This document shows positions 15,957 to 26,110 of a stretch of 64,000 nucleotides of DNA, in pieces (position 1 is the stretch's first letter; each line of letters starts with the position of its first letter). Origin of the DNA: Eubacteriaceae bacterium (GTDB lineage Bacteria; Bacillota; Clostridia; Lachnospirales; Lachnospiraceae). A model generated the notes under the pieces. The model made no database searches. It was given only the letters and a program-made list of their open reading frames with translations, and was not told where the DNA came from. A program made the position numbers and the translations under genes. The DNA is taken from positions 62,001 to 126,000 of the forward strand of contig CABIYF010000006.1 in the NCBI GenBank assembly GCA_902362875.1, in the 5' to 3' direction.

Positions 15957-18900
15957 ATGGCATTACAGTTTATATTAGGATCTTCAAGATCCGGAAAAAC
16001 GAATTTTATCTATGAGCAGATGATCAAAGACTCCATGGAACATGAGGATGAGGAGTTTTTCTTTATCGTACCAGACCAGTCAACGCTGAATGCGCAAAGA
16101 CAGCTTGTAGAAAGACATCCACGTCATGGGACGTTTAATATTGATGTGGTTGGATTTTTTCGTCTGACGTATCGTGTTTTTGAAGAATTATCATATATAC
16201 CAAAGGATCTGTTAGAAGATGAAGGAAAATCCATGGTCATAAGAAAGATCATGGAGCAGCATAAAGACGAACTAAAGGTCTTTGGATCAAGCATGAAAAA
16301 ACAGGGATTTATTGATGAGCTGAAGTCATTTTTTGCAGAGGTATATCAGTATGATGTGTCCATGGATGATCTTAGAAAGATCACGGATGCAATGAAAGAA
16401 GAAGGACTGCGTTCCAAGATGGATGATATCCTTCTTGTCATGGATCAATTTGAAGATTATATCAAAGAACGATATTTGATCTCGGAACAGCTTCTGGATG
16501 TGCTGGCTCAAAAGATCGATCAGTCCAAAAAACTTAAGGATGCAACATTTTATCTCGATGGTTTTACGGGATTTACACCGATTCAGAGAAAGGTTTTGGA
16601 GAAACTGTTAAAGATCGGTAAAAATGTCTATGTTGGACTGACCTTGGATGGACGTTATGTCAGAAGCCAGTATCGGGAATATGAACTATTTGCCATGTCA
16701 AAAAAAGAAAAATACGAACTGATCAAGCTGGCACAGGAGGCAGGAACACCAGTTATGCCGGATATCATATGCTGGCCGGATGAAAGAGATTCGAAGGAAT
16801 TAAGGCATTTGGAACAAAATATCGAAAGATATCCATATGAGACATATCAGGAAGCACCACAAGACATAAAGATCCGCTGTTTTATGAATCCAAGACAGGA
16901 AAGCAGAGCCGTGGCAAATGAGATCGAACGATTTGTCAGGGAAGAGGGATACCGATATAAAGACATTGTTGTATTGACAGCGGACCTTGACAGTTATCAA
17001 AATGAACTGGAAAAAAGTTTTGATGACCTGCATATTCCATATTTTGTGGATGTGAACCGAAAGCTTCTAAACAATCCATGTATTGAGACACTTCTGTCCG
17101 TTCTTAAGATGATCCAGAAAGACTTCTCGTATGACATGGTATTTCGATATTTAAAATCAGGATTTTCAAATTTTACAATGGAAGAAGCTGATTTTCTCGA
17201 AAATTATGTGCTGGCATGCGGAGTCCGTGGATTTGCAAGATGGAACCGTCCGTTTACGTCGAAACTTTTCTCGGACGAGGAGATACAGAGAGCAGAAGAA
17301 TTAAGAATCCGGTTTATCGAAGAAGTCAAGGAATTAAAGACAGGATTAAAACGCCGTGGAAGTACTGTAAAGAGGAAACTTATTTATCTGTATGAATTTC
17401 TGGAAATGCTTGATGTGGAAGGAAAGATGGAAAAGAAGCGGGAGATGTTTGAGGAGAAAGGAGATCTGATCCAGGCAGCGACGTATGCGAAGGTATATGA
17501 TCAGGTGATCGATCTGTTAGAACAGATGGCAGAGATCTTGGGAGATGAAAAACTTTCTTATGATGATTTCCTCAGTGTCCTTGAAAGTGGTCTGGAAGAG
17601 ATGCAGATCGGTGTGATCCCGCCGAGTCTTGACCAGGTTGTGATCGGTGATATGAAACGAACGAGAACAGAGGAAGTAAAGATCTTGTTTTTCCTAGGTG
17701 TCAATGAAGGTGTGATCCCGGCAGCAAACGATGGAGGCGGAGTAGTCAGTGATCATCAGAGAGAAATCCTTCAAAATTACGGGGTAAGTCTCGCACCGGG
17801 TGCCAAACAGTCTGCATATATGGAGCAGTTTTATTTATATCTTACGATATCAAAACCATCAGACCGCCTGTATCTGTCCTATCGTATGATGGATGCAGCA
17901 GGTAATAATAACCGTCCGTCATATTTTATTGAAAGAATCTTACGTATCTTTCCGAAATTAAAAGTTCAGGTACAGGAAGAGGAGATAAAGACTGGATATA
18001 CAAAGGAAGAAGCGCTGGATCAGATGATTCTTTGTCTGCAGGAGATAGAACTTACGAAAGAAGATGAAACACCGGATCAAATGAGATGGATGCAGACGTT
18101 ATATCATGCATTGAAAGGCATGGAACCAGTTACGGAATATGTGGATGCCAGATTTTACACGAATGAGGCATTGCCGCTTAGCAAGAAACTGATTCATGAA
18201 CTCTATGGAGATACGATTTCTGGAAGCGTGACAAGGATGGAGAAATTTGCCGGATGTGCATTCTCTCATTTTATGCAGTATGGACTGAAGCTTCGCAAAC
18301 GTCTGGTACATGAAATCCTGCCGACAGATATGGGAAAAGTATTTCATAAGACGATGGAACTTGTCGGAAAGCGCAGTGACTGGAAGTTTGCAGATGATGA
18401 GTCAAGGGATGAATTCGTGGAAGCTATGGTAGAGCAGGCAGTGACAGATGTTCAAAAAGAACTTTTTGAGAGCAGTCATAGGAACGAATACGTTTTAGAA
18501 CGAATGAAACGTATTTCAAAGCGCGCAGTGTGGGCGATGGAACAGCACATTAAGAGGGGCGATTTCACGCCGGAAGAATATGAGATTGCTTTTGGAGAAG
18601 AAAATCATCTGGATTCCATGACATTTGCATTGGAGGACGGTGAGAAAATGATCTTTTCCGGTGTGGTAGACCGCATGGACAGTGTGGAAGATGAAGAAAA
18701 TAAATACTTAAAGATCATTGATTATAAATCAGGAAAACAAAAATTTGATTTCGCGAAGATTTTTCATGGACTGCAGATGCAGCTGATCATTTATATGAAT
18801 GCGATGATGGAATTATATGAAAAGAAAAGCGGCAAGAGAGTCTATCCGGCTGGAATGTTTTATTTTCATATGGATGATCCGGTTGTGAACGTAGAGCATG

Positions 18901-19313
18901 AGAGAGAAGCAGATGATAAGATTTTGAAAGATCTTAAGATGAGCGGGGTTGTCAATGAAGATTTCCAGCTGATCGATCATATGGAACATACAGGGCCGGA
19001 AGGGTATCTGACACTGCCGGTTCGGGCGACAAAGTCAGGATATGATAAGAGATCATCCATTTTGAATACAACACAGTTATTAAATCTTGGGAAATATGTA
19101 GAAAAGAAGATGACAGATCTTGGAAATTCACTGATGCGCGGTGATATTTCGATCAGGCCATATGAATATGAGGGAAGAAAACCTTGTGAGTATTGTGAAT
19201 TTAAGAATATCTGTGCCTATGAAGAAGGAGTCGATCAGGCAGAGAAGATTCAGAAAGTATCATTAGAGGAGGGAAAACATGCCTTGGACAAAACAACAGC
19301 AGAAAGTCATTGA
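15957..19313 (+). CDS. addB: ATP-dependent helicase/deoxyribonuclease subunit AddB
   Basis: The AddB subunit (1118 residues) of the AddAB complex, which resects double-strand DNA ends for recombination. The N-terminal nucleotide-binding motif GSSRSGKT is at residues 8-15. The C-terminal RecB-like nuclease domain carries IIDYKSGKQKFDF. The iron-sulphur staple is intact: one cysteine near residue 766 (FAGCAFSHFMQYG) and the C-x2-C-x5-C cluster in PCEYCEFKNIC near the end, matching the four cysteines known in B. subtilis AddB. Length is normal. addA starts 35 nt before its stop in another frame, which implies translational coupling. Confidence 0.96.
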   Translation: MALQFILGSSRSGKTNFIYEQMIKDSMEHEDEEFFFIVPDQSTLNAQRQLVERHPRHGTFNIDVVGFFRLTYRVFEELSYIPKDLLEDEGKSMVIRKIMEQHKDELKVFGSSMKKQGFIDELKSFFAEVYQYDVSMDDLRKITDAMKEEGLRSKMDDILLVMDQFEDYIKERYLISEQLLDVLAQKIDQSKKLKDATFYLDGFTGFTPIQRKVLEKLLKIGKNVYVGLTLDGRYVRSQYREYELFAMSKKEKYELIKLAQEAGTPVMPDIICWPDERDSKELRHLEQNIERYPYETYQEAPQDIKIRCFMNPRQESRAVANEIERFVREEGYRYKDIVVLTADLDSYQNELEKSFDDLHIPYFVDVNRKLLNNPCIETLLSVLKMIQKDFSYDMVFRYLKSGFSNFTMEEADFLENYVLACGVRGFARWNRPFTSKLFSDEEIQRAEELRIRFIEEVKELKTGLKRRGSTVKRKLIYLYEFLEMLDVEGKMEKKREMFEEKGDLIQAATYAKVYDQVIDLLEQMAEILGDEKLSYDDFLSVLESGLEEMQIGVIPPSLDQVVIGDMKRTRTEEVKILFFLGVNEGVIPAANDGGGVVSDHQREILQNYGVSLAPGAKQSAYMEQFYLYLTISKPSDRLYLSYRMMDAAGNNNRPSYFIERILRIFPKLKVQVQEEEIKTGYTKEEALDQMILCLQEIELTKEDETPDQMRWMQTLYHALKGMEPVTEYVDARFYTNEALPLSKKLIHELYGDTISGSVTRMEKFAGCAFSHFMQYGLKLRKRLVHEILPTDMGKVFHKTMELVGKRSDWKFADDESRDEFVEAMVEQAVTDVQKELFESSHRNEYVLERMKRISKRAVWAMEQHIKRGDFTPEEYEIAFGEENHLDSMTFALEDGEKMIFSGVVDRMDSVEDEENKYLKIIDYKSGKQKFDFAKIFHGLQMQLIIYMNAMMELYEKKSGKRVYPAGMFYFHMDDPVVNVEHEREADDKILKDLKMSGVVNEDFQLIDHMEHTGPEGYLTLPVRATKSGYDKRSSILNTTQLLNLGKYVEKKMTDLGNSLMRGDISIRPYEYEGRKPCEYCEFKNICAYEEGVDQAEKIQKVSLEEGKHALDKTTAESH

Positions 19314-22300
19314 TCAAAGAGATGCCGACATTTTAGTATCTGCTGCGGCAGGTTCCGGAAAGACAGCGGTACTGGTAGAACGTATCATACAAAAGATCAC
19401 GGATGATGAACATCCGCTCGATGTCGATCATCTGCTTGTCGTAACATTTACAAAAGCAGCGGCAGGCGAGATGAAAGAGAGGATCATGGCGGCACTTGAT
19501 GAGAAGGTGCGTGAATTTCCAGGAAACCAGCATTTTGTCAAGCAGCTTTCCCTGATCCATAAAGCACAGATCACAACGATTCATAGTTTTTGTATGAATC
19601 TGATCCGTGATTATTTTTATGTACTTGGGATTGATCCGAATACAGCACCGGGAGATGAAGGAAGATTGTCGGCGATCCGCAAAGAAGTGTTAGACGATCT
19701 GTTAGAAGAAGCTTATGAGAAGAAAGAAGAAGATTTTATCAATCTGATCGAATCTTATTCTCCAGGAAAAAATGATGATATCATCAGTGAGTATATTCTG
19801 AAATTATATCAAAATGCACGAAGCCACAGAGAGCCTTTCAAATGGCTTGATCAGGCAGAAGAAAATATTTCGGTGGAGACCTTGGAGCAGATGGAAGAGG
19901 CGCCATTTATGAATATCATTTTAAGAGATGCCAAAATTTCCATTGATGGTGCATTGGGGTTGATCAAAGAAGCATTGGAAGTGTCACTGTCACCACAAGG
20001 ACCGTATTTTTACGAGAAGACATTGAGGAAGGATCTTGAAATCGCAACAAACATCAGACAGGCACAGACATTTTCACAGTTATGCGAAGTGTTTGTAAAA
20101 ATCGAAAAACCAAGACTTTCCGGCCGCAAGAAGAAAACAGATGAGATTGACGTGGCAGCACAGGAACGATGTAAAGCTTTGCGAATACAGGCGTATAATC
20201 TGCTGGAGGATTTAAAAGCAGCCTATTTTTATGAAAATGAATCCGAAATTTTCCATGAGTTAAAAAGGGTGAAAAGTCCGCTTCGAGGCCTGATCAATCT
20301 GACAAGAGAATTTATGACACGCTACGATGAGAAAAAGAAAAATGAAAATATCATGGATTTTGATGATATGGAACATTTTGCGCTGGATCTTCTGATCGAT
20401 CATTATGATGAGGAAGGAAATCCGGTACCAAGCAAGATCGCAAAAGAAAAATCCGACGGATACGAGGAAATCTATATCGATGAATATCAGGACAGTAACT
20501 ATATTCAGGATGCGATTTTGCGCAGTGTTTCGAAAGAAGCCGAGGGTGGACATAACATGTTTATGGTAGGAGATGTTAAGCAGAGTATTTACAGTTTCCG
20601 ATTGGCAAGACCAGAATTATTTCTTGAAAAATATCACGGATACCAGCAAAAGGGAGAAGAATATCAGCTGATCGAACTGCGCAACAATTTCCGAAGCCGC
20701 AGTGAAGTTCTTACCTTTGTAAATGATGTATTTTACCAGATCATGCATGAGAGTCTCGGAAATATCGAATACACCCAGAATGTTGCACTTGTTCCAACGA
20801 TGGAGTTTGAGAAAGGCTGTGACGCACAGACAGAAATCCTGCTGTTAGAAGCTGGTGAAGTCAAAGAATCCGAGGAGAATGCAGTTGTTTTAGAAGCAAG
20901 AATGATCGCATCAAGGATTCATGAGATGGTAAATGGCGAGGAACCAATGATGGTCACAGGTAAAGATGAGGAAGGTAATACCGTTTTAAGAAAAGCCAGA
21001 TATAGTGATATCGTCATTTTGCTCCGTTCTATGAAAGGCAATGCAGAAGTGATCCAGAAAGAACTGATGGATGCCGGAATTCCTGCATTTGCAAACAGCC
21101 AGAAAGGATATTTTGATACGGTGGAGATTCGCACCTTGTTAAGTTTATTGTCTGTGGTTGATAATGTTTACCTGGATATTGATCTTGCAGCGGTATTAAG
21201 ATCTCCGATGATCGGAATGTCAGAAGAAGAACTTGGCCGTTTAAAGGTGGATGGAGGAAAAGACTCTCTCTATGAGTGCCTTTGTGAGACAGAAGATAAG
21301 ATGGAGGCTTCCAGCAAAGCATTAAAACTTCTGGAACTTTTAAGAGATGCAAAAACATATCTGCCTCTGACCCAGCTGATATGGATGGCGCTTGAGGAAA
21401 CGGGATATTATCATTATGCAGGAGCTATGCCGCAGGGAAAGAAGCGGCAGGGAAATATTTTGATGCTTATTGAGCAGGCGAAAGCATTTGAAAGCAGCCA
21501 GATCAAGGGATTATTCCATTTTGTGCGCTTTATGGAACAGTGCAGAGAATATGATATGGATTATGGAGAAGCAAATACGATGAGTGAGGATCAGGATCTT
21601 GTTCGTATATCCAGTATTCATAAGAGTAAAGGATTGGAATATCCAATCGTTTTTGTGGCAAAGATCCATCAGAAATTTAATCTAAGAGATGGAAATGGAA
21701 GTATGATCTTTCATGGAGATTATTTTATCGGAGCAGATCATATTGATCCGATAAACAGGACAAGAAAGAAAACGATCCTGAAGAATCTGATCAAAAATCA
21801 GATGAACAGGGAGTCGTTAGGAGAAGAATTACGAGTCCTTTATGTTGCCATGACAAGAGCGAAGGAAAAACTGATCCTTACAGGAATCAAGTCAGCGGAT
21901 TTTGACTGGGATGATAAAAGAGAGATTGCATCGGTTGAGCTGTTGTCTGCAAGAAGCTATATAGACTGGATTCGGGAAGCACTTCCAAGGGTTCCTGTCA
22001 AGGATTATCAGTTAAAGATATACACACTGGAAGACCTCTTATGGCAGCAGGAGGGAAATGAACTTCTCCACGAGATGAACCGCCAGATTTTTTATGAACG
22101 CCTGGAAGATGGGATTTCAAAAGATAAAGTCAAAGAGATGAAAGAACAGTTTGCCTATCATTACCGCAATGAGGCAGAGACAAAAGGCCGTTTAAAATAT
22201 TCAGTATCCGAGATCAAACGTATGAGTCAGGCAGCAGATGAGGAAGAACAGATTCATTCATCTATTCATCAGGAAAAAGAAAAGAGAGTGCCGTCTTTCA

Positions 22301-22845
22301 TAAAGAAGAATGAGAAAATTTCAGCAGCATCAAAGGGTACGATCATTCATAAAGTGTTAGAATTACTGGATTTCTCCAAAGATCATACGATGAAAAGCTT
22401 AAATGAGGATATCAAAGAATGGATTCAGCTTGGTAAATTGAAAAAAGAGCATGAAAAAGTGATCTATCGAAAAGAAATTCTTGCACTCACAAGCTCTGAT
22501 CTTGGAAAAAGAATGAAGAAAGCAGCCAAGAATGCAAAGTTATATAAAGAACGTCAGTTTGTAACCGGAGTCCCATTTTCAGAGATGGACAAAGAGGCAA
22601 AAACAGATGATCTCGTGGTTGTTCAAGGAATCATTGATGTCTATTTTGAGGAAGAAGATGGAATGGTCCTTGTTGATTATAAAACAGACAGAGCAAAAGA
22701 AGGAGAAGAAGGAATTCTGATCCACAGATATCATGCACAGATGGAATCCTACAAACAGGCATTGGAGAAGATTACAGGAAAAAATGTAAAAGAAATATAT
22801 ATATATTCCGTGACATTGCAAAAAACGATCATGGTTCATGTATGA
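19279..22845 (+). CDS. addA: ATP-dependent helicase/nuclease subunit AddA
   Basis: The UvrD-type motor and nuclease subunit of AddAB, 1188 residues. Walker A AAGSGKT is at residues 23-29 and motif II is IDEYQDSN. The GDVKQSIYSFRLA and SSIHKSKGLEYPIVF motifs, and VAMTRAKEKL (motif VI), are all present. The C-terminal nuclease domain has GIIDVYFEEEDGMVLVDYKTD, with the catalytic D-x(n)-DYK arrangement, so the nuclease should be active. AGAGGAGGG precedes the ATG inside addB. A perfect inverted repeat follows three bases after the stop codon and reaches the next gene's ribosome binding site. Confidence 0.97.
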   Translation: MPWTKQQQKVIDQRDADILVSAAAGSGKTAVLVERIIQKITDDEHPLDVDHLLVVTFTKAAAGEMKERIMAALDEKVREFPGNQHFVKQLSLIHKAQITTIHSFCMNLIRDYFYVLGIDPNTAPGDEGRLSAIRKEVLDDLLEEAYEKKEEDFINLIESYSPGKNDDIISEYILKLYQNARSHREPFKWLDQAEENISVETLEQMEEAPFMNIILRDAKISIDGALGLIKEALEVSLSPQGPYFYEKTLRKDLEIATNIRQAQTFSQLCEVFVKIEKPRLSGRKKKTDEIDVAAQERCKALRIQAYNLLEDLKAAYFYENESEIFHELKRVKSPLRGLINLTREFMTRYDEKKKNENIMDFDDMEHFALDLLIDHYDEEGNPVPSKIAKEKSDGYEEIYIDEYQDSNYIQDAILRSVSKEAEGGHNMFMVGDVKQSIYSFRLARPELFLEKYHGYQQKGEEYQLIELRNNFRSRSEVLTFVNDVFYQIMHESLGNIEYTQNVALVPTMEFEKGCDAQTEILLLEAGEVKESEENAVVLEARMIASRIHEMVNGEEPMMVTGKDEEGNTVLRKARYSDIVILLRSMKGNAEVIQKELMDAGIPAFANSQKGYFDTVEIRTLLSLLSVVDNVYLDIDLAAVLRSPMIGMSEEELGRLKVDGGKDSLYECLCETEDKMEASSKALKLLELLRDAKTYLPLTQLIWMALEETGYYHYAGAMPQGKKRQGNILMLIEQAKAFESSQIKGLFHFVRFMEQCREYDMDYGEANTMSEDQDLVRISSIHKSKGLEYPIVFVAKIHQKFNLRDGNGSMIFHGDYFIGADHIDPINRTRKKTILKNLIKNQMNRESLGEELRVLYVAMTRAKEKLILTGIKSADFDWDDKREIASVELLSARSYIDWIREALPRVPVKDYQLKIYTLEDLLWQQEGNELLHEMNRQIFYERLEDGISKDKVKEMKEQFAYHYRNEAETKGRLKYSVSEIKRMSQAADEEEQIHSSIHQEKEKRVPSFIKKNEKISAASKGTIIHKVLELLDFSKDHTMKSLNEDIKEWIQLGKLKKEHEKVIYRKEILALTSSDLGKRMKKAAKNAKLYKERQFVTGVPFSEMDKEAKTDDLVVVQGIIDVYFEEEDGMVLVDYKTDRAKEGEEGILIHRYHAQMESYKQALEKITGKNVKEIYIYSVTLQKTIMVHV

Positions 22846-22847
22846 AA

Positions 22848-22890
22848 TTTCTGATTTGTCATACGCTAAGAGTAAATGACAAATCAGAAA
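22848..22890 (+). other. Perfect 15-bp inverted repeat overlapping the SASP ribosome binding site
   Basis: Arms 22848-22862 and 22876-22890 are fully complementary with a 13-nt loop. The right arm ends in CAGAAA, which overlaps the AGAAAGG Shine-Dalgarno region of the next gene. No T-run follows, so it is more likely an attenuating or mRNA-end structure than a simple terminator. Confidence 0.7.
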
Positions 22891-22902
22891 GGAAGAAAAA
22901 GA

Positions 22903-23130
22903 ATGCCAAAGGAAAAAGATTTTATTGAAAAGACATTGGAAGAAATGAATGAGACAGAACGGTTAAAATATGAGACTGCCGTAGAACTTGGGCTGATCGA
23001 CAAGTTAAAGGAAAATGGCTGGAAATTGCTGTCTGCAAGTGAGACAGGAAGGCTTGGCGGGATCATGAACCGTAAGATGAAACAAAAGAATAAGAATGAT
23101 CAACAAACAGATGATACGAAGGGAAGGTAA
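22903..23130 (+). CDS. Alpha/beta-type small acid-soluble spore protein
   Basis: A 75-residue SASP-family protein that coats and protects spore DNA. The characteristic block LKYETAVELGL at about residues 22-32 and LSASETGRLGGIMNRKMK at about 45-62 match the two conserved SASP segments (cut sites and DNA-binding helices). AAAGGAAG 8 nt before ATG 22903 supports this start over an ATG at 22876 that lies inside the upstream hairpin. The spacing suggests cotranscription with addA or a promoter inside the hairpin region; SASP genes are normally transcribed by sigma-G, whose gene is also in this window. Confidence 0.85.
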   Translation: MPKEKDFIEKTLEEMNETERLKYETAVELGLIDKLKENGWKLLSASETGRLGGIMNRKMKQKNKNDQQTDDTKGR

Positions 23131-23131
23131 A

Positions 23132-23689
23132 ATGAACAAACCATGTTTTATTGCAGTGACGAACAGAAATTTATGTAAACGTCCGTTTTTTGATGTGATC
23201 GAAGAGCTCACAAAGAAAGATGTTAAGACAATTGTTTTAAGAGAAAAAGATCTGCCGGAAGAACAATATTATGAGATCGCAAAGAAATGCAAGGAAATCT
23301 GTGATAGAAATAAAGCATCACTTACGATCCATAATTTTATAAATGTTGCAAGACAATTGGGAATCAAAAAGATTCATCTTCCATACCCGGTCTTTTTAAA
23401 AGAAGCAGGGAATTTGACGGATTTTGAATCCGTCAGTACATCAATCCATAAACCGGAAGAGGCGGTGAAAGCACAGCAGCTTGGAGCTGACTTTATGTTT
23501 GCAGGGCATGTATTTGTGACGGACTGCAAGAAGGGACTGCCGCCAAGGGGGCTGGATTTCTTAAGAAATGTGGTACAGGCAGTTGATATTCCAGTTTATG
23601 GAATTGGAGGGATCGATGAGAAAAATATAGAGCAGATCATGGAATGCGGTGCAGCAGGAGGCTGTATGATGTCTGGATTTATGAAATAG
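23132..23689 (+). CDS. ThiE/TenI-family thiamine phosphate synthase-like protein
   Basis: A 185-residue TIM-barrel protein. Motifs of the family are TIVLREKDL (residues about 32-40), SLTIHNF, VSTSIHKPEEA, FMFAGHVFVTDCKKGLPPRGLDFL and IPVYGIGGI. The diphosphate-loop and glycine-rich end are as in thiamine phosphate synthase, but the GxHLGQxD segment reads KIHLPYPVF, so the aspartate for metal binding is absent at that site. This favours a TenI-like aminotransfer/aromatase or an atypical ThiE. GGGAAGG before ATG 23132 fixes the start, one base after the SASP stop codon. No other thiamine genes are near. Confidence 0.75.
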   Translation: MNKPCFIAVTNRNLCKRPFFDVIEELTKKDVKTIVLREKDLPEEQYYEIAKKCKEICDRNKASLTIHNFINVARQLGIKKIHLPYPVFLKEAGNLTDFESVSTSIHKPEEAVKAQQLGADFMFAGHVFVTDCKKGLPPRGLDFLRNVVQAVDIPVYGIGGIDEKNIEQIMECGAAGGCMMSGFMK

Positions 23690-23726
23690 TTTTTGTAAGA
23701 TTCTTGTATAGATTTAAAAACAAAAA

Positions 23727-23755
23727 TTGAAATTGGCGGATGTTTATGCTATGAT
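23727..23755 (+). promoter_or_regulatory. Promoter of the cls operon
   Basis: TTGAAA and TATGAT with a 17-bp spacer. Confidence 0.72.
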
Positions 23756-23792
23756 GAAAAGAAGTAGCTTTTGGAGAAAGTAAGGATGTAAG

Positions 23793-25355
23793 ATGAAGAT
23801 AACAAAGCATTTGACAAAACCAATTTCAAAAATTCTTAAATTTTTACTGCGCAGACTGGTATTTGTGGCAGTTGCGATCATTTTACAGTTGATCTGGATG
23901 ACATATCTGTTTATTGTGATCGGAGAATATTCCAAGGTGATCGAGTGGATTTTCCGTTTCTTTAGTATTCTGGTTGTGATCTATATTGCGAACAAAGATG
24001 ATAATCCGGCATATAAACTTGCATGGACGATCCCGATTCTGCTGTTTCCAATCTTTGGAGGGTTTCTGTATCTGGTTCTGGGAGATAAACAGCCAGCGAA
24101 GAAGCTTCGTTTTAAACTAGAAGAATCGATCAGAGATACAGAATTTCTTCTGGGACAGGACTATGGAGTGATGGAACGTCTGGAGCAGCAGGATTATCAG
24201 GTGGCAGGACAGGCAAAATATATCGACCAGTACGGAGGATATCCGATTTATGAGAATTCGGATGCAAAGTATTATCCGTCAGGGGAAGAGATGTTTGATG
24301 AGCTGATTGAAGACCTTAAGAAAGCGAAACATTATATTTTTATGGAATTCTTTATTGTTTCCAAAGGATATATGTGGGATACGATCTTGGAGGTTTTAAA
24401 AGAGCGTGTCAATGACGGAGTGGAAGTCCGTTTTATGTATGATGATGTAGGCTGCGTAGATCTGCTCCCATACAAATATTATAAAGAACTTGAGCGTTAT
24501 GGTATTATGGCAATGGCATTTAATCCGATCAAACCATTAGTTTCAACTGCATGGAACAATAGAGACCACCGCAAGGTTGTTGTGATCGATGGGCATACTG
24601 CCTATACAGGAGGTCTTAATTTAGCGGATGAATATATCAATAAGATCGAGCGTTTCGGATATTGGAAGGATGCCGGACTTAAGGTAACTGGAGATGCGGT
24701 ATGGAACTTTACAGTTATGTTTTTACAGGTGTGGAATGCCATTCGCAAGACGGATGAAGGATATGGAGCATTTCTTCCTCATAAGCATTATGAAGAAGCA
24801 TTTCAGGGAAAAGGATTTATCCAGCCATATGCAGATAATCCGTTAGACCATGAGATTGTAGGCGAGAATGTATATCTAAATATCATCAATACAGCAAACC
24901 ATTATGTTTATATTTACACCCCGTATCTGATCATTGATAATGAGATGATAACAGCTCTTTGTCTGGCAGCCAAACGAGGAGTCGATATAAAGATCGTTAC
25001 CCCTGGAATTCCGGACAAGAAGATGGTATTCTGGCTGACACAGTCTTATTACAGACAGCTGGTAGAGGCTGGAATTCATATTTATGAATATACGCCAGGA
25101 TTTATTCACGCAAAATGTTTTGCGAGTGATGATAAAGTGGCAACCGTTGGAACGATCAATATGGATTACCGAAGTCTGTATCTGCATTTTGAGAATGGTG
25201 TATTTATGTACAAGAATGATGCAGTGATGCAGGTAAAACATGATATGGAGAAAACATTTGAGATCAGCCAGAGGATTACAAAAGAGAAGTGCCAGGGAAG
25301 TTTAAAAAAGACATTGGCACAGAGTGTATTAAGACTGCTGGCCCCATTATTATAA
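23793..25355 (+). CDS. cls: Cardiolipin synthase
   Basis: A 520-residue membrane enzyme joining two phosphatidylglycerols to form cardiolipin. Two or three N-terminal transmembrane helices are followed by a PLDc_N region and two phospholipase D HKD motifs: HRKVVVID near residue 260, and HAKCFASD near residue 439, each with the downstream G/N-rich context (TGGLNLADEY, VGTINMDYRSL). The length is normal. The methyltransferase gene begins 9 bp after its stop, and hslO 11 bp later, suggesting a three-gene operon. Confidence 0.95.
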   Translation: MKITKHLTKPISKILKFLLRRLVFVAVAIILQLIWMTYLFIVIGEYSKVIEWIFRFFSILVVIYIANKDDNPAYKLAWTIPILLFPIFGGFLYLVLGDKQPAKKLRFKLEESIRDTEFLLGQDYGVMERLEQQDYQVAGQAKYIDQYGGYPIYENSDAKYYPSGEEMFDELIEDLKKAKHYIFMEFFIVSKGYMWDTILEVLKERVNDGVEVRFMYDDVGCVDLLPYKYYKELERYGIMAMAFNPIKPLVSTAWNNRDHRKVVVIDGHTAYTGGLNLADEYINKIERFGYWKDAGLKVTGDAVWNFTVMFLQVWNAIRKTDEGYGAFLPHKHYEEAFQGKGFIQPYADNPLDHEIVGENVYLNIINTANHYVYIYTPYLIIDNEMITALCLAAKRGVDIKIVTPGIPDKKMVFWLTQSYYRQLVEAGIHIYEYTPGFIHAKCFASDDKVATVGTINMDYRSLYLHFENGVFMYKNDAVMQVKHDMEKTFEISQRITKEKCQGSLKKTLAQSVLRLLAPLL

Positions 25356-25364
25356 GAGGATAAG

Positions 25365-26099
25365 ATGGAAAGTTACAAAGATTTTGCAAGGGTGTATGAT
25401 GAATTTATGGATCAGACACCATATGATGAATGGCTTTTAAATATTTTGAATGTATTTAAAGAATATAAGATAGATAAGGATGCACAGGTACTGGATCTTG
25501 GATGTGGGACAGGCAAGATGTCAAGAAGACTTGCAAGAGAAGGTTATCATGTGACAGCCGTTGATAACTCTATGGATATGTTAGAGATCGCAGCGAGTGA
25601 AGAAGATGATCATATTTTGTATGTACTGCAGGATATGGTATCCTTAGAACTTCCAGAGAAGGTTGATGTAGCGGTAAGTATCTGCGACTGCATGAATTAT
25701 ATCCTTGAGGAAGAGGATTTAAAGGAAGCATTTGTAAGGGTTAAGAGATTCTTAAAAGAAGACGGCGTGTTTATATTTGATATGAACAGCCATTATAAGT
25801 ACAGAGAGATCCTTGCATGCAATACATTTGCGGAGGATCGGGAAGATGCAAGCTTTATCTGGGATAATTATTATGATGATGAAGACCGCATCAACGAATA
25901 TCAGCTGAGTCTGTTTATTCAGAATGAACAAGGTACCTATAATAAGTACGAAGAATTACATTTACAGAAGGCTTATGAGGAAGAGGAGATTAAAAGACTT
26001 CTTCAAGAAGCAGGTTTTTCATCCATTCGTGTTCTGGATGCAGAGACGATGGATGAAGTAAAAGAAGATACACAAAGACTATATTTTATTGCAAACTGA
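25365..26099 (+). CDS. Class I SAM-dependent methyltransferase
   Basis: A 244-residue cytosolic methyltransferase. The SAM-binding motif I is VLDLGCGTGKMSRRLA at about residues 43-58, followed by an acidic second strand end (VTAVDNSMDML). The remainder matches the common YitW/YodH-like small methyltransferases with the C-terminal EEIKRLLQEAGFSSIRVLDAETM segment. Substrate is unknown. It lies between cls and hslO with short gaps. Confidence 0.88.
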   Translation: MESYKDFARVYDEFMDQTPYDEWLLNILNVFKEYKIDKDAQVLDLGCGTGKMSRRLAREGYHVTAVDNSMDMLEIAASEEDDHILYVLQDMVSLELPEKVDVAVSICDCMNYILEEEDLKEAFVRVKRFLKEDGVFIFDMNSHYKYREILACNTFAEDREDASFIWDNYYDDEDRINEYQLSLFIQNEQGTYNKYEELHLQKAYEEEEIKRLLQEAGFSSIRVLDAETMDEVKEDTQRLYFIAN

Positions 26100-26110
26100 A
26101 AGGAAAAAAG

